This document shows, one piece after another, positions 1 to 6,568 of a stretch of DNA of 8,027 bases. Position 1 is the stretch's first letter, and each line of letters opens with the position of its first letter. Below the pieces are notes generated by a model that was given only the letters and a program-made list of their open reading frames with translations, was not told the DNA's origin and searched no databases. Position numbers and translations under genes: made by a program. The stretch comes from CAZIWX01 sp964543125 (lineage in GTDB: Bacteria > Fidelibacterota > UBA8477): positions 1 to 8,027 of the forward strand of contig CAZIWX010000113.1 in the NCBI GenBank assembly GCA_964543125.1. The letters run 5' to 3'.

Positions 1-2
1 CC

Positions 3-1013
3 ACTCAGTACAACAGCGTGCGGCTATACAGCGCCGGGGTAACTTATCAAAATGATTTAAAACCTTTATGGGCGGCGGTTGGACGCATCTATCATCCCCT
101 ACTGGGTGGCGTGGGTACCGTGGACGGACTGGGCGCCAGCTATCGCTGGAAATCTCTGGAGGCCGGCGCCATTTTTGGATTTGTTCCGGTGTATGACAGT
201 CTGGCCCTGGACCCCAAATCGTTCAAATGGGGGCTTTCCGGAAGTCTGGTTCCCGAATCCCATGGTTATCTCGCTACCGCGGCATTGATCACGGAGAGCA
301 AGAACGGTGGAAATGACCGGCAGTATATGTATTTGTCGGCCGATTACAGTAAATGGCGTTGGATGCGGTTCACCGGGAGTGCCGAAATTGATTTGAATCT
401 GCAAAATGCAACCACCACTCGTGGCGCGTCGGATCTCACCGCTATTTATCTGACCAGCCGCATCACGCCCACTCGCAGTATTGGAATTGTGGTTCGCTAT
501 ACCCAGCGGAAGAATGTCAAGTTGCTCATTTCCCAGGCCGACACACCGGATTCCCTGTTCCAGAAAGCATTTCGTCAGGGGTTTTACGGTAATATTAATT
601 TCCGCCTGGGGGGCCTGGTCATGGTGGGTGTCAATGGCAATATCACCAACGACGGCCAGGGCCAGACCATGTATATCGCGGGATTCAGTTTTCGGTATGC
701 TGAACTTCCCAACCTTAACGGACCGTTGAATGTGAGCCTGCAGTACTTTGACAATTTATATGTCCGGGCTTTGTGTGTACGGCCAACGCTGGATTGGAAT
801 CTGAATCGTGAGCTTACCTTATCCGGCGCTTACGATATTTACGGCTACGCGTATAAATCCCAAACCAACGCCCACCTGCGACAATCACCGGAAGTGGATT
901 TGTACTGGCGTCTGAAACAGAATTTTTATGTGAGTGGATCCTATTCTGCTGAAGTAGAGGACGGTAACACGATTTCCCAATTCATGCTCGACATTTCGTA
1001 TCGTTTACGCTGA
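3..1013 (+). CDS. Outer-membrane beta-barrel-like protein, 5' end missing
   Basis: This reading frame is open to the left edge: in-frame codons before the first possible start (GTG at 18) read T-Q-Y-N-S, so the true start lies outside the window and at least 336 codons are present. The protein is a series of amphipathic beta-strands with alternating polar and hydrophobic residues and many Tyr, Phe, Trp and Gly (for example YMYLSADYSKWRWMRF and FYVSGSYSAEV), separated by short polar turns rich in Asn, Asp and Gly. It ends in a final strand, QFMLDISYRLR, as expected for a barrel inserted in the outer membrane. No catalytic motif is visible. I do not recognise the family; the missing N-terminus may carry a signal peptide or another domain. 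It is followed by 101 bases before hflK with no clear terminator, so the two could be co-transcribed, although their functions look unrelated. The barrel nature is inferred from pattern only. Confidence 0.8.
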   Translation, partial: TQYNSVRLYSAGVTYQNDLKPLWAAVGRIYHPLLGGVGTVDGLGASYRWKSLEAGAIFGFVPVYDSLALDPKSFKWGLSGSLVPESHGYLATAALITESKNGGNDRQYMYLSADYSKWRWMRFTGSAEIDLNLQNATTTRGASDLTAIYLTSRITPTRSIGIVVRYTQRKNVKLLISQADTPDSLFQKAFRQGFYGNINFRLGGLVMVGVNGNITNDGQGQTMYIAGFSFRYAELPNLNGPLNVSLQYFDNLYVRALCVRPTLDWNLNRELTLSGAYDIYGYAYKSQTNAHLRQSPEVDLYWRLKQNFYVSGSYSAEVEDGNTISQFMLDISYRLR

Positions 1014-1038
1014 TTTTCAGCCCTTTAAAAAAACCTGC

Positions 1039-1057
1039 GTTAATAATCCTGATTAAC
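1039..1057. repeat. Short inverted repeat upstream of hflK
   Basis: GTTAAT and ATTAAC form a perfect 6-bp inverted repeat with a 7-base spacer in the 101-base gap before hflK. Its position about 60 bases ahead of the hflK start would suit an operator, or it may be chance in AT-rich DNA. No convincing -35/-10 pair could be placed around it. Confidence 0.25.
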
Positions 1058-1114
1058 TATGAAAACACCGGGTGAAGTTCCTATATTCAGGCCGTTCACA
1101 AAGGAGATGATTTT

Positions 1115-2128
1115 ATGGCAGTTCGGCGAATTATCATTGGGGATCGCGAAATTGAAATTCCACAATTTTCACTACGTGGCGTTTTATTACCGATTGCCCT
1201 GATATTATTTATTTGGTTCATTTTCGGAGGACCGTTTTATACGGTCGGACCGGAACAAAATGGTGTGATTCGGACCTTCGGCAAATTCACAAGCATAACG
1301 ACATCCGGATTTCATGTTAAACTTCCCTGGCCGGTTCAGACTGTGGATTTGGTCAATGTAGAGAAGGTCCGGCGATTGGAATTGGGATTTCGCACAGTGA
1401 GGGGAGCAGGTACTTCCGACTCGCAATATCGTGAAATCCCTAAGGAAGCCACCATGATCACGGGCGATGAAAACATTGTAAGCGTGGAAGTCGTGGTGCA
1501 GTATAAGATTCGGGATGCAGCGGAATTTCTATTTCGGGTGGAAAATCCGGAACGAATTGTTTTCCATGCTTCCGAAGCAGCGGTTCGGCAGGTCGTCGGT
1601 TCCAAGCCGATTGATGATGTGCTTACCACCGGTAAAGCGATCGTGGAAACCGAAACGCGCGATCTATTGCAGAGTATCCTGGATTTTTATAAAGCCGGTG
1701 TGTTTATCCAGCAGGTCAAACTACAGGATGTCACCCCCCCTAATGAGGTGGATGCGGCTTTCAAGGATGTACAATCAGCAAAGGAAGATAAAGAAAAAAT
1801 GATCAACCAGGCATTGGGGTATAAGAATGAGATCATCCCCCAGGCTCGGGGTGAAGCCGCTCAGATTGCTCAGGAGGCTGAAGCTTTTAAGCAAAAGCGG
1901 GTGAAAGAATCCGAGGGTGACGCCGACCGGTTTACCAAGATTCTGGCCCAATATAAGCAGGCCAAGGATGTAACCCGTACGCGGATGTACCTGGAAACCT
2001 TGGAAAAGGTTTTATCCAAGACGGAAAATTATATCGTTGACGGTAAGGATGCAGGTAGTATGGTAAATGTTCTGGGTGTCTCACCCGGTCAAATCAATCC
2101 GGCAGCGGCGCCAGGGAGGACAAAATGA
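1115..2128 (+). CDS. hflK: HflK, SPFH/band-7 membrane protease regulator subunit
   Basis: HflK (337 aa) pairs with HflC in a large membrane-anchored SPFH complex that encloses and modulates the FtsH protease; this role is known from Escherichia coli. A short N-terminal segment of about 20 residues is followed by one transmembrane helix (about 22-41, VLLPIALILFIWFIFGG). The band-7 domain then runs from about 43 to 230, opening with the typical FYTVGPEQNGVIRTFGKF. The family signature QDVTPPNEVDAAFKDV lies near 204-219, followed by a charged helical stretch with ARGEAAQIAQEAEAFKQ, typical of the HflK coiled coil. The C-terminus is Pro/Ala-rich. The start is fixed by AAGGAG at 1101-1106, eight bases before ATG. 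The stop overlaps the hflC start (ATGA at 2125-2128), indicating translational coupling. Compared with E. coli HflK, the long Gly-rich cytoplasmic N-terminal region is absent. No ftsH is in the window. Confidence 0.95.
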   Translation: MAVRRIIIGDREIEIPQFSLRGVLLPIALILFIWFIFGGPFYTVGPEQNGVIRTFGKFTSITTSGFHVKLPWPVQTVDLVNVEKVRRLELGFRTVRGAGTSDSQYREIPKEATMITGDENIVSVEVVVQYKIRDAAEFLFRVENPERIVFHASEAAVRQVVGSKPIDDVLTTGKAIVETETRDLLQSILDFYKAGVFIQQVKLQDVTPPNEVDAAFKDVQSAKEDKEKMINQALGYKNEIIPQARGEAAQIAQEAEAFKQKRVKESEGDADRFTKILAQYKQAKDVTRTRMYLETLEKVLSKTENYIVDGKDAGSMVNVLGVSPGQINPAAAPGRTK

Positions 2129-2982
2129 GAAGCGTCATTACGATCTTGGTTTTAGTCCTGGCCCTGGGACTATTCTGGGGTAGCGCCTATACGGTAGATG
2201 AAACGCAACAAGTCGTTATCCTTGAGTTCGGGAAACCGGTTCGCACGGTGAAGACCCCCGGATTGCATTTTAAGCTGTTTTGGCGCAGTGTTAATAAGTT
2301 TGATAATCGTTTATTGGAATACGATTCGGCGCCAAATACAATCCTGACGGAAGACAAAAAGAATCTAATTGTTGATAATTATGCCCAATGGCGCATTATC
2401 GATCCACTTAAATTCCTCCAATCCATGCGCACCGTAAACCAGGCGCACAGCCGCTTGGATGATATCATTTACTCCAGTCTGCGGGTGGAATTGGGCAAGC
2501 ACTTCATGCACGAGATCGTGGTGACCAAACGTGATTCACTGATGCGCAAAGTCGTGGTTGCGTCGGATAGGTCCGCTCGGGATTACGGTATCGAAATTGT
2601 GGATGTACGCATGAAACGGGCAGATTTGCCGCCGGAGAATGAGCAGGCGGTATTCGACCGTATGCGGGCCGAGCGGAATCGCATGGCCAAGCAATTTCGA
2701 TCCGAGGGTGGTGAAGCAAGCGTAAAAATAAAAGCTGAGACTGACCGTGACCGGGAAATCATTCTGGCCGATGCTTATAAAAAAGCACAAACTATTCGCG
2801 GTGAAGGTGAAGCCCAGGCAATCAAGATTTATGCCAGTGCATTTCAGCAGGATCCTGATTTTTATGCATTCGTACGGTCACTACAGGCTTACGAAAAGAT
2901 TTTCAACAATAAGACCAAGGTTGTCCTTACACCCCAATCCGATCTTTTCAAATATCTAAAAAGCCAGAATCCGAAGTGGTAG
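2125..2982 (+). CDS. hflC: HflC, SPFH/band-7 membrane protease regulator subunit
   Basis: HflC (285 aa) is the partner of HflK in the FtsH-modulating membrane complex. An N-terminal transmembrane helix (about 4-21, VITILVLVLALGLFWGSA) acts as an uncleaved anchor. The band-7 domain starts with AYTVDETQQVVILEFGKPV and contains TPGLHFKLF, as in HflC proteins. The second half is the charged helical region with the recognisable series RMRAERNRMAKQFRSEG, KAETDRDREIILADAYKKA and RGEGEAQAIKIYASAF. Then comes DPDFYAFVRSLQAYEKIF, the conserved HflC tail. Length is somewhat below the E. coli protein but complete. The ATG overlaps the hflK stop and is preceded by AGGGAGGA at 2113-2120, a strong ribosome binding site inside the hflK 3' end. 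A stem-loop follows the gene, so hflK-hflC probably forms a two-gene unit. Confidence 0.95.
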   Translation: MRSVITILVLVLALGLFWGSAYTVDETQQVVILEFGKPVRTVKTPGLHFKLFWRSVNKFDNRLLEYDSAPNTILTEDKKNLIVDNYAQWRIIDPLKFLQSMRTVNQAHSRLDDIIYSSLRVELGKHFMHEIVVTKRDSLMRKVVVASDRSARDYGIEIVDVRMKRADLPPENEQAVFDRMRAERNRMAKQFRSEGGEASVKIKAETDRDREIILADAYKKAQTIRGEGEAQAIKIYASAFQQDPDFYAFVRSLQAYEKIFNNKTKVVLTPQSDLFKYLKSQNPKW

Positions 2983-2997
2983 CAAGCGAGTGATTAC

Positions 2998-3044
2998 AGA
3001 CCGAATCCCATCTCCAATTTATATTGCGCGGTGGGGTTCGGTTT
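2998..3044 (+). terminator. Stem-loop after hflC, possible terminator
   Basis: Bases 3000-3010 pair with 3032-3042 over 11 positions with one G-T wobble (ACCGAATCCCA against TGGGGTTCGGT). One A-T pair and a further wobble extend the stem outward to 2998/3044. The loop is 21 bases, longer than in most intrinsic terminators, and the following run (TTTCTATATTTA) is U-rich but interrupted. It probably ends or attenuates hflKC transcription before hslV, though a structured leader of hslV cannot be excluded. Confidence 0.5.
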
Positions 3045-3118
3045 CTATATTTACAGCGTGTTATTTAGCGCGGTTACTATCACTTTAATATTATATAAAA
3101 CAAGTATCTAGGTCCATA

Positions 3119-3664
3119 ATGGAAAAATTTTATGCTACGACAATTCTGGGGGTGCGGCATAACGGAAAAGTCGCCTTGGGTGGTGACGGCCAGGTAACCT
3201 TTGGCGAGACGGTCATGAAGCATACCGCCACCAAAATCCGGACGCTTTTCAATGACTCCGTTTTAGCCGGCTTTGCAGGCGCTGCCGCCGATGCATTTGC
3301 CTTGTTTGAGAAATTCGAGGGACGCCTGGAAGAATTCAACGGCGATTTGGTTCGGGCGGCTGTGGAATTGGCCAAAGAATGGCGCATGGATAAATATCTG
3401 CGTCAATTGGAAGCCATGTTGGTGGTCATGGACAAATCCCAGGGATTAATTATTTCAGGCACCGGTGATGTCCTGGAAGCTGATGATGGTGTTTTGTCCA
3501 TCGGTTCCGGAAGCTCCTACGCTACCGCCGCCGCCCGGGCTTTTATTGCCGCCGGGAAGAAGAACCCCAAAGAGATCGTTCAGAAGTCCCTGGGAATCGC
3601 CGCGGACATCTGTATTTACACCAACCACCATATCACCATATTAGAACTGAATCAAAAAAATTAA
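3119..3664 (+). CDS. hslV: HslV (ClpQ), proteolytic subunit of the HslUV protease
   Basis: HslV (181 aa) is the threonine-protease core, a double hexamer that degrades unfolded proteins in the cytoplasm when capped by HslU. The N-terminus MEKFYATTILGVR contains the catalytic Thr pair. By homology a six-residue propeptide is removed and Thr7 becomes mature Thr1, the nucleophile. Counting from it, Asp17 lies in GGDGQVTFG, Lys33 in ATKIR, and the active-site serine in the GSG stretch (precursor 129-131), all where the family has them. AGFAGAAADAFALFEKFE, AAVELAKEWR and the terminal DICIYTNHHITILEL are also characteristic. Length matches the family. The start is the only Met ahead of the Thr pair; its ribosome binding site is weak (TAGG six to nine bases upstream). 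hslU follows after 35 bases, the usual order. An AT-rich stretch at 3075-3105 may hold the promoter, but I could not fix its elements. Confidence 0.97.
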   Translation: MEKFYATTILGVRHNGKVALGGDGQVTFGETVMKHTATKIRTLFNDSVLAGFAGAAADAFALFEKFEGRLEEFNGDLVRAAVELAKEWRMDKYLRQLEAMLVVMDKSQGLIISGTGDVLEADDGVLSIGSGSSYATAAARAFIAAGKKNPKEIVQKSLGIAADICIYTNHHITILELNQKN

Positions 3665-3699
3665 CTCGTTTAAGTCATAAAAAAGGATTTACTACATAA

Positions 3700-5058
3700 A
3701 TGACGGCAACAAACATAAAAGCATTTACTCCCCAAGAAATCGTTACCGAACTGGATAAACATATTATCGGTCAGGACGCTGCTAAACGCGCGGTTGCTAT
3801 CGCATTGCGTAACCGCTGGCGGCGAAAACAGGTAACCAGCGAAATCCGCGAAGAAATTTTACCCAACAACATCATTATGATCGGTTCAACCGGTGTGGGA
3901 AAAACCGAAATCGCCCGGCGTTTGGCAAACCTGGCCCAGGCGCCGTTTATCAAGGTGGAAGCCTCCAAATTCACGGAAGTGGGCTATGTGGGTCGTGATG
4001 TCGAAAGCATTATCCGGGATCTGGTGGAGGTGAGTTTCAACATCGTCAAGCTTGAACAGGAAGAAATTGTACACTCTAAAGCCATGGAAAACGCCAATGA
4101 CCGGATTATGAATCTGCTACTTCCACCTATCAAGCGTCCCTCCACTGCTGCCGCCGACCCGGAAGTTGAGCGTTATCAAAAAACACGATCCAAGCTGTAC
4201 CAAAAGCTCATGGCCGGCGAATTCGAAAACCGTGAGGTAGAACTCAAAGTACAGCAGGATGCCCTGCCCATGATGCAGGTTTTTGGTCCTCTCGGAATGG
4301 ATGATCTGGGGATGAATCTTCAGGACATGTTGGGTAACGCCATGCCCAAGAAAAATCGCATTAAAAGAGCCAGTATAGCCGAAGCCCGAAAAATCATCAT
4401 CGCTGAAGAAGCCCAAAAACTGATCGACATGGACAAGGTTCAAGCTGAAGCGATTCGCCGAGCGGCTGAAGCGGGCATCGTCTTTATTGACGAGATCGAT
4501 AAAATCGCCGGCGGAAATTCCGGTGCGGGTCCGGACGTATCCCGCGAGGGTGTGCAACGCGATATTTTGCCCATAGTTGAAGGTAGTACCGTAAAAACCA
4601 AGTACGGCACTGTCCGAACCGACCATGTTTTGTTTATTGCAGCCGGTGCTTTTCACACCTCCAAGCCCTCTGATCTCATCCCCGAGCTACAGGGACGGTT
4701 TCCTATTCGAGTGGAACTGGATAACCTCACCGAAGAAGATTTTGTAAAGATCCTCACCCTGCCGCGCTCAGCGCTGATCAAACAGTATCAGGCTTTGGTT
4801 GAATCCGACGGTGCGTCACTCAGTTTTCAGGAGGAGGCCATCACGGAGATTGCCTCTGTGGCCTCTAAAGTGAATGAAGCCACTGAAAATATCGGCGCCC
4901 GGCGTTTGCATACTATCATGAGCCGCCTGCTGGATGACATCATGTTTGACTTGCCGGATCATGTAAAGGCAAAGAAAATTCGGATTACCAGAAAAAAGGT
5001 CACTAAGATATTTAAAGACTACATCGAAGACCAGGATTTGAGCCGCTACATTCTCTAG
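3700..5058 (+). CDS. hslU: HslU (ClpY), AAA+ ATPase unfoldase of the HslUV protease
   Basis: HslU (452 aa, close to the 443 of E. coli) is the hexameric Clp/Hsp100 ATPase that unfolds substrates and feeds them to HslV. It opens with TPQEIVTELDKHIIGQDAAKRAVAIALRNRWRR. Walker A is GSTGVGKT at 62-69. The substrate-gripping pore loop GYVG is at 95-98. The I-domain insertion spans roughly 110-245 and is the least conserved part. Walker B IVFIDEID is at 260-267 with Asp264/Glu265, followed by GPDVSREGVQRDILPIVEG. The box with ELQGRFPIRVEL (arginine finger region) and the sensor-2 motif GARRLHT (Arg401/Arg402) follow. The C-terminus EDLSRYIL is the tail that docks into and activates HslV, so the gene is complete and a functional pair with hslV is expected. 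AAAAGGA at 3681-3687 serves as ribosome binding site. A strong terminator follows 70 bases after the stop. Confidence 0.97.
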   Translation: MTATNIKAFTPQEIVTELDKHIIGQDAAKRAVAIALRNRWRRKQVTSEIREEILPNNIIMIGSTGVGKTEIARRLANLAQAPFIKVEASKFTEVGYVGRDVESIIRDLVEVSFNIVKLEQEEIVHSKAMENANDRIMNLLLPPIKRPSTAAADPEVERYQKTRSKLYQKLMAGEFENREVELKVQQDALPMMQVFGPLGMDDLGMNLQDMLGNAMPKKNRIKRASIAEARKIIIAEEAQKLIDMDKVQAEAIRRAAEAGIVFIDEIDKIAGGNSGAGPDVSREGVQRDILPIVEGSTVKTKYGTVRTDHVLFIAAGAFHTSKPSDLIPELQGRFPIRVELDNLTEEDFVKILTLPRSALIKQYQALVESDGASLSFQEEAITEIASVASKVNEATENIGARRLHTIMSRLLDDIMFDLPDHVKAKKIRITRKKVTKIFKDYIEDQDLSRYIL

Positions 5059-5097
5059 GCGGTAAACTGGAAATGTATTCCCCCCTTTTCCGCGGCC

Positions 5098-5109
5098 CCG
5101 GGTACCCGG
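5098..5109. repeat. Perfect 12-bp GC-rich palindrome between hslU and argF
   Basis: CCGGGTACCCGG is a perfect palindrome about 40 bases after the hslU stop, just ahead of the terminator. It has no loop, so it is not itself a terminator; it could add to RNA folding at the 3' end, be a protein site, or be chance. It resembles a cloning polylinker over a few bases only, and the flanks do not match. Confidence 0.3.
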
Positions 5110-5131
5110 CTTTTCCAAAACCTTTTCAATT

Positions 5132-5163
5132 AAAACCGCCGGGATCTTCATTGGCGGTTTTTT
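5132..5163 (+). terminator. Rho-independent terminator of hslVU
   Basis: AAAACCGCC (5132-5140) and GGCGGTTTT (5153-5161) form a perfect 9-bp stem with a 12-base loop, and the right arm runs into six T residues (5158-5163). This is a classical intrinsic terminator ending the hslV-hslU transcript and separating it from argF, whose start is 49 bases further on. Confidence 0.9.
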
Positions 5164-5197
5164 GCAGCTCCATAAAACTTCAACCCAAAATTTTGCT

Positions 5198-5204
5198 AGG
5201 AGGA
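5198..5204 (+). promoter_or_regulatory. Strong ribosome binding site that fixes the GTG start of argF
   Basis: AGGAGGA lies seven bases before the GTG at 5212. The next in-frame ATG is at codon 44, after the conserved OTCase N-terminus, so GTG is the start. Confidence 0.85.
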
Positions 5205-5211
5205 AGAATCC

Positions 5212-6147
5212 GTGAAACGCGATTTTCTGCAGGTGACTGATTTTACGGCTACGGAAATTCTGGAAACGTTTGCGATAGCAAAAAAGCTAAAGGCCAAAGT
5301 TAAAGCCGGTGAAGAGCACCATTACTTCTCAGGTCAATCCATGGCCCTGATCTTCTCCAAACCCAGTACCCGAACCCGAATCAGCTTTGAAACGGGAATG
5401 TTTCAGTTCGGTGGACAGGCCCTCTATCTGGGCCCCAATGATATTGGAATCGGTAAGCGGGAAGCGGTAAAGGACATTGCCCGGGTGATCTCGCGCTACA
5501 ACAATTGGATTATGGCGCGACTGTTTGATCACAAATACATGCTCGAGTTGGCGGAATATGCCACTGTGCCGGTGATAAACGGCCTCACCGACTACAACCA
5601 TCCCTGTCAGATCATGGCTGATATGCTCACGATTCAGGAACATCGCGGTAAAATCGATGGACAGAAGATTGTGTTCATTGGAGATGGAAATAATGTGTGC
5701 AACTCTTTTCTGAATTTCTCAACACTCTTTCCCTATCATTTTGTACTGGCAACGCCGGAAGGCTATGAGCCGGATGCAGAAACCATGAAACGCGCCCAAG
5801 CCGCCGGAAAAAGTAAAGTCGAAGTCATTCATGATCCCCTCAAAGCCGCAAAAAATGCGGATGTGCTGTACACCGATGTATGGACTTCCATGGGACAGGA
5901 AGCAGAAAAACAACGACGGAGGCACGCTTTTTCGTCATTTCAGATCAATTCTGAATTGCTGGCACATGCCAAATCGGATGCCATCGTCATGCATTGCCTG
6001 CCGGCCCACTACAATGAGGAAATCACTGACGAAGTTTTAAACGGAACGCAATCCGTGGTGTTCGACGAGGCCGAAAACCGGCTGCATGCCCAAAAAGCGA
6101 TTATGGTCATGCTGGCAAAATCAACCGGCGCTGAAATCGAGCTTTAA
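5212..6147 (+). CDS. argF: Ornithine carbamoyltransferase
   Basis: OTCase (311 aa) transfers the carbamoyl group of carbamoyl phosphate to ornithine, giving citrulline, a cytoplasmic step of arginine biosynthesis. The carbamoyl-phosphate motif STRTR is at 52-56 (in FSKPSTRTRISFE) and the second binding motif HPCQ at 130-133. The ornithine domain carries DVWTSMG at 222-228, the SMG loop that distinguishes OTCases from aspartate and N-acetylornithine transcarbamylases. The HCLPA motif with the catalytic Cys262 follows, then FDEAENRLHAQKAIM. Length and ending are normal. It starts with GTG behind AGGAGGA. HCLPAHYNEEITDEV is typical of anabolic enzymes, although anabolic and catabolic forms cannot be strictly separated by reading. 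No other arg gene is within the window: a terminator lies 49 bases upstream and a convergent hairpin downstream, so argF appears to be transcribed alone from a promoter in the short gap. No ARG-box-like palindrome was found. Confidence 0.97.
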   Translation: MKRDFLQVTDFTATEILETFAIAKKLKAKVKAGEEHHYFSGQSMALIFSKPSTRTRISFETGMFQFGGQALYLGPNDIGIGKREAVKDIARVISRYNNWIMARLFDHKYMLELAEYATVPVINGLTDYNHPCQIMADMLTIQEHRGKIDGQKIVFIGDGNNVCNSFLNFSTLFPYHFVLATPEGYEPDAETMKRAQAAGKSKVEVIHDPLKAAKNADVLYTDVWTSMGQEAEKQRRRHAFSSFQINSELLAHAKSDAIVMHCLPAHYNEEITDEVLNGTQSVVFDEAENRLHAQKAIMVMLAKSTGAEIEL

Positions 6148-6292
6148 ATCCAATGGCTCTTCGATAAGCAGAGAGACGGTTAGTAGCAGGGTATTTTTTT
6201 TAAATAGCTCCCAGGCGTCTTGCAAATGGATCTTACCGAAGTACAAACGGCGTATTTACTAAAACCAACCGGCCCTTTAAACGATAAACGCA

Positions 6293-6321
6293 AAACAGGG
6301 ACTCCTTTTGAGTCCCTGTTT
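6293..6321. terminator. Bidirectional terminator hairpin between argF and the hsp20 unit
   Basis: AAACAGGGACTC (6293-6304) and GAGTCCCTGTTT (6310-6321) form a perfect 12-bp stem with a 5-base loop, flanked by A residues on the left and T residues on the right. It sits where argF (+) and the hsp20 unit (-) converge, 35 bases beyond the stop of the 65-codon frame at 6356. On the minus strand the stem ends in four T residues, so it suits that direction slightly better. An 8-T run at 6194-6201 nearer argF has no convincing stem in front of it. Confidence 0.85.
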
Positions 6322-6355
6322 CACATCTATAATTAAGCCGGAGGGTCAGCTTGCG

Positions 6356-6553
6356 CTAAGCATTGCCCCAGGTCTTGGCGTTCTGAAGTTGGTAGATAAA
6401 CCACTGCTGCACTAAATCCATTTGAACCGGATTGGGCTCCCCGGGCGAGTGGTCAACAATCTGCTGTTGCCCGGTCAGCCAAACCGCCAGGGGATGGTTT
6501 TCCACCATCCCCATAGCGAGTTTGTTCAGAAAAATTGTGAAATCAGTATTCAC
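6356..6553 (-). CDS. Possible small protein in frame after hsp20, unknown function
   Basis: A 65-codon frame with a GTG start follows 15 bases after the hsp20 stop and ends 35 bases before the converging terminator. It is in the same frame as hsp20: the only stop between them is the hsp20 TAA itself (6569-6571), with five sense codons before the GTG. Codon choice looks like the neighbouring genes (CTG, CAG, ACC, GGC, AAC; no AGA, AGG or ATA). The composition is protein-like, including HPLAVWLTGQQQIVDH and VQMDLVQQWFIYQLQNA, with a helix-prone C-terminal half and no Cys. The ribosome binding site is poor (GGG about seven bases before), so translation might depend on coupling to hsp20, on stop-codon readthrough, or not occur. 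It could also be a decayed remnant. No family is recognised. Longer plus-strand frames covering this stretch are judged shadows. Confidence 0.42.
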   Translation of the reverse strand: MNTDFTIFLNKLAMGMVENHPLAVWLTGQQQIVDHSPGEPNPVQMDLVQQWFIYQLQNAKTWGNA

Positions 6554-6568
6554 CGTTACCCGGCCGTG

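Noticed and set aside
4117..4656. A 179-codon minus-strand frame inside hslU.
   Set aside because: It is the antisense shadow of a fully conserved hslU and shows no start signal or known motif.
5097..5110. Resemblance of the hslU-argF gap to a plasmid polylinker (adjacent SmaI and KpnI-like words).
   Set aside because: The match covers about 11 bases of a palindrome and the flanking bases differ; natural GC-rich DNA is the simpler explanation.
6194..6201. Eight T residues after argF as a terminator.
   Set aside because: No stable stem precedes the run; the hairpin at 6293-6321 is the credible terminator.
6226..6336. A 36-codon plus-strand frame after argF (starting MDLTEV).
   Set aside because: It has no ribosome binding site and its second half is made of the terminator hairpin at 6293-6321.
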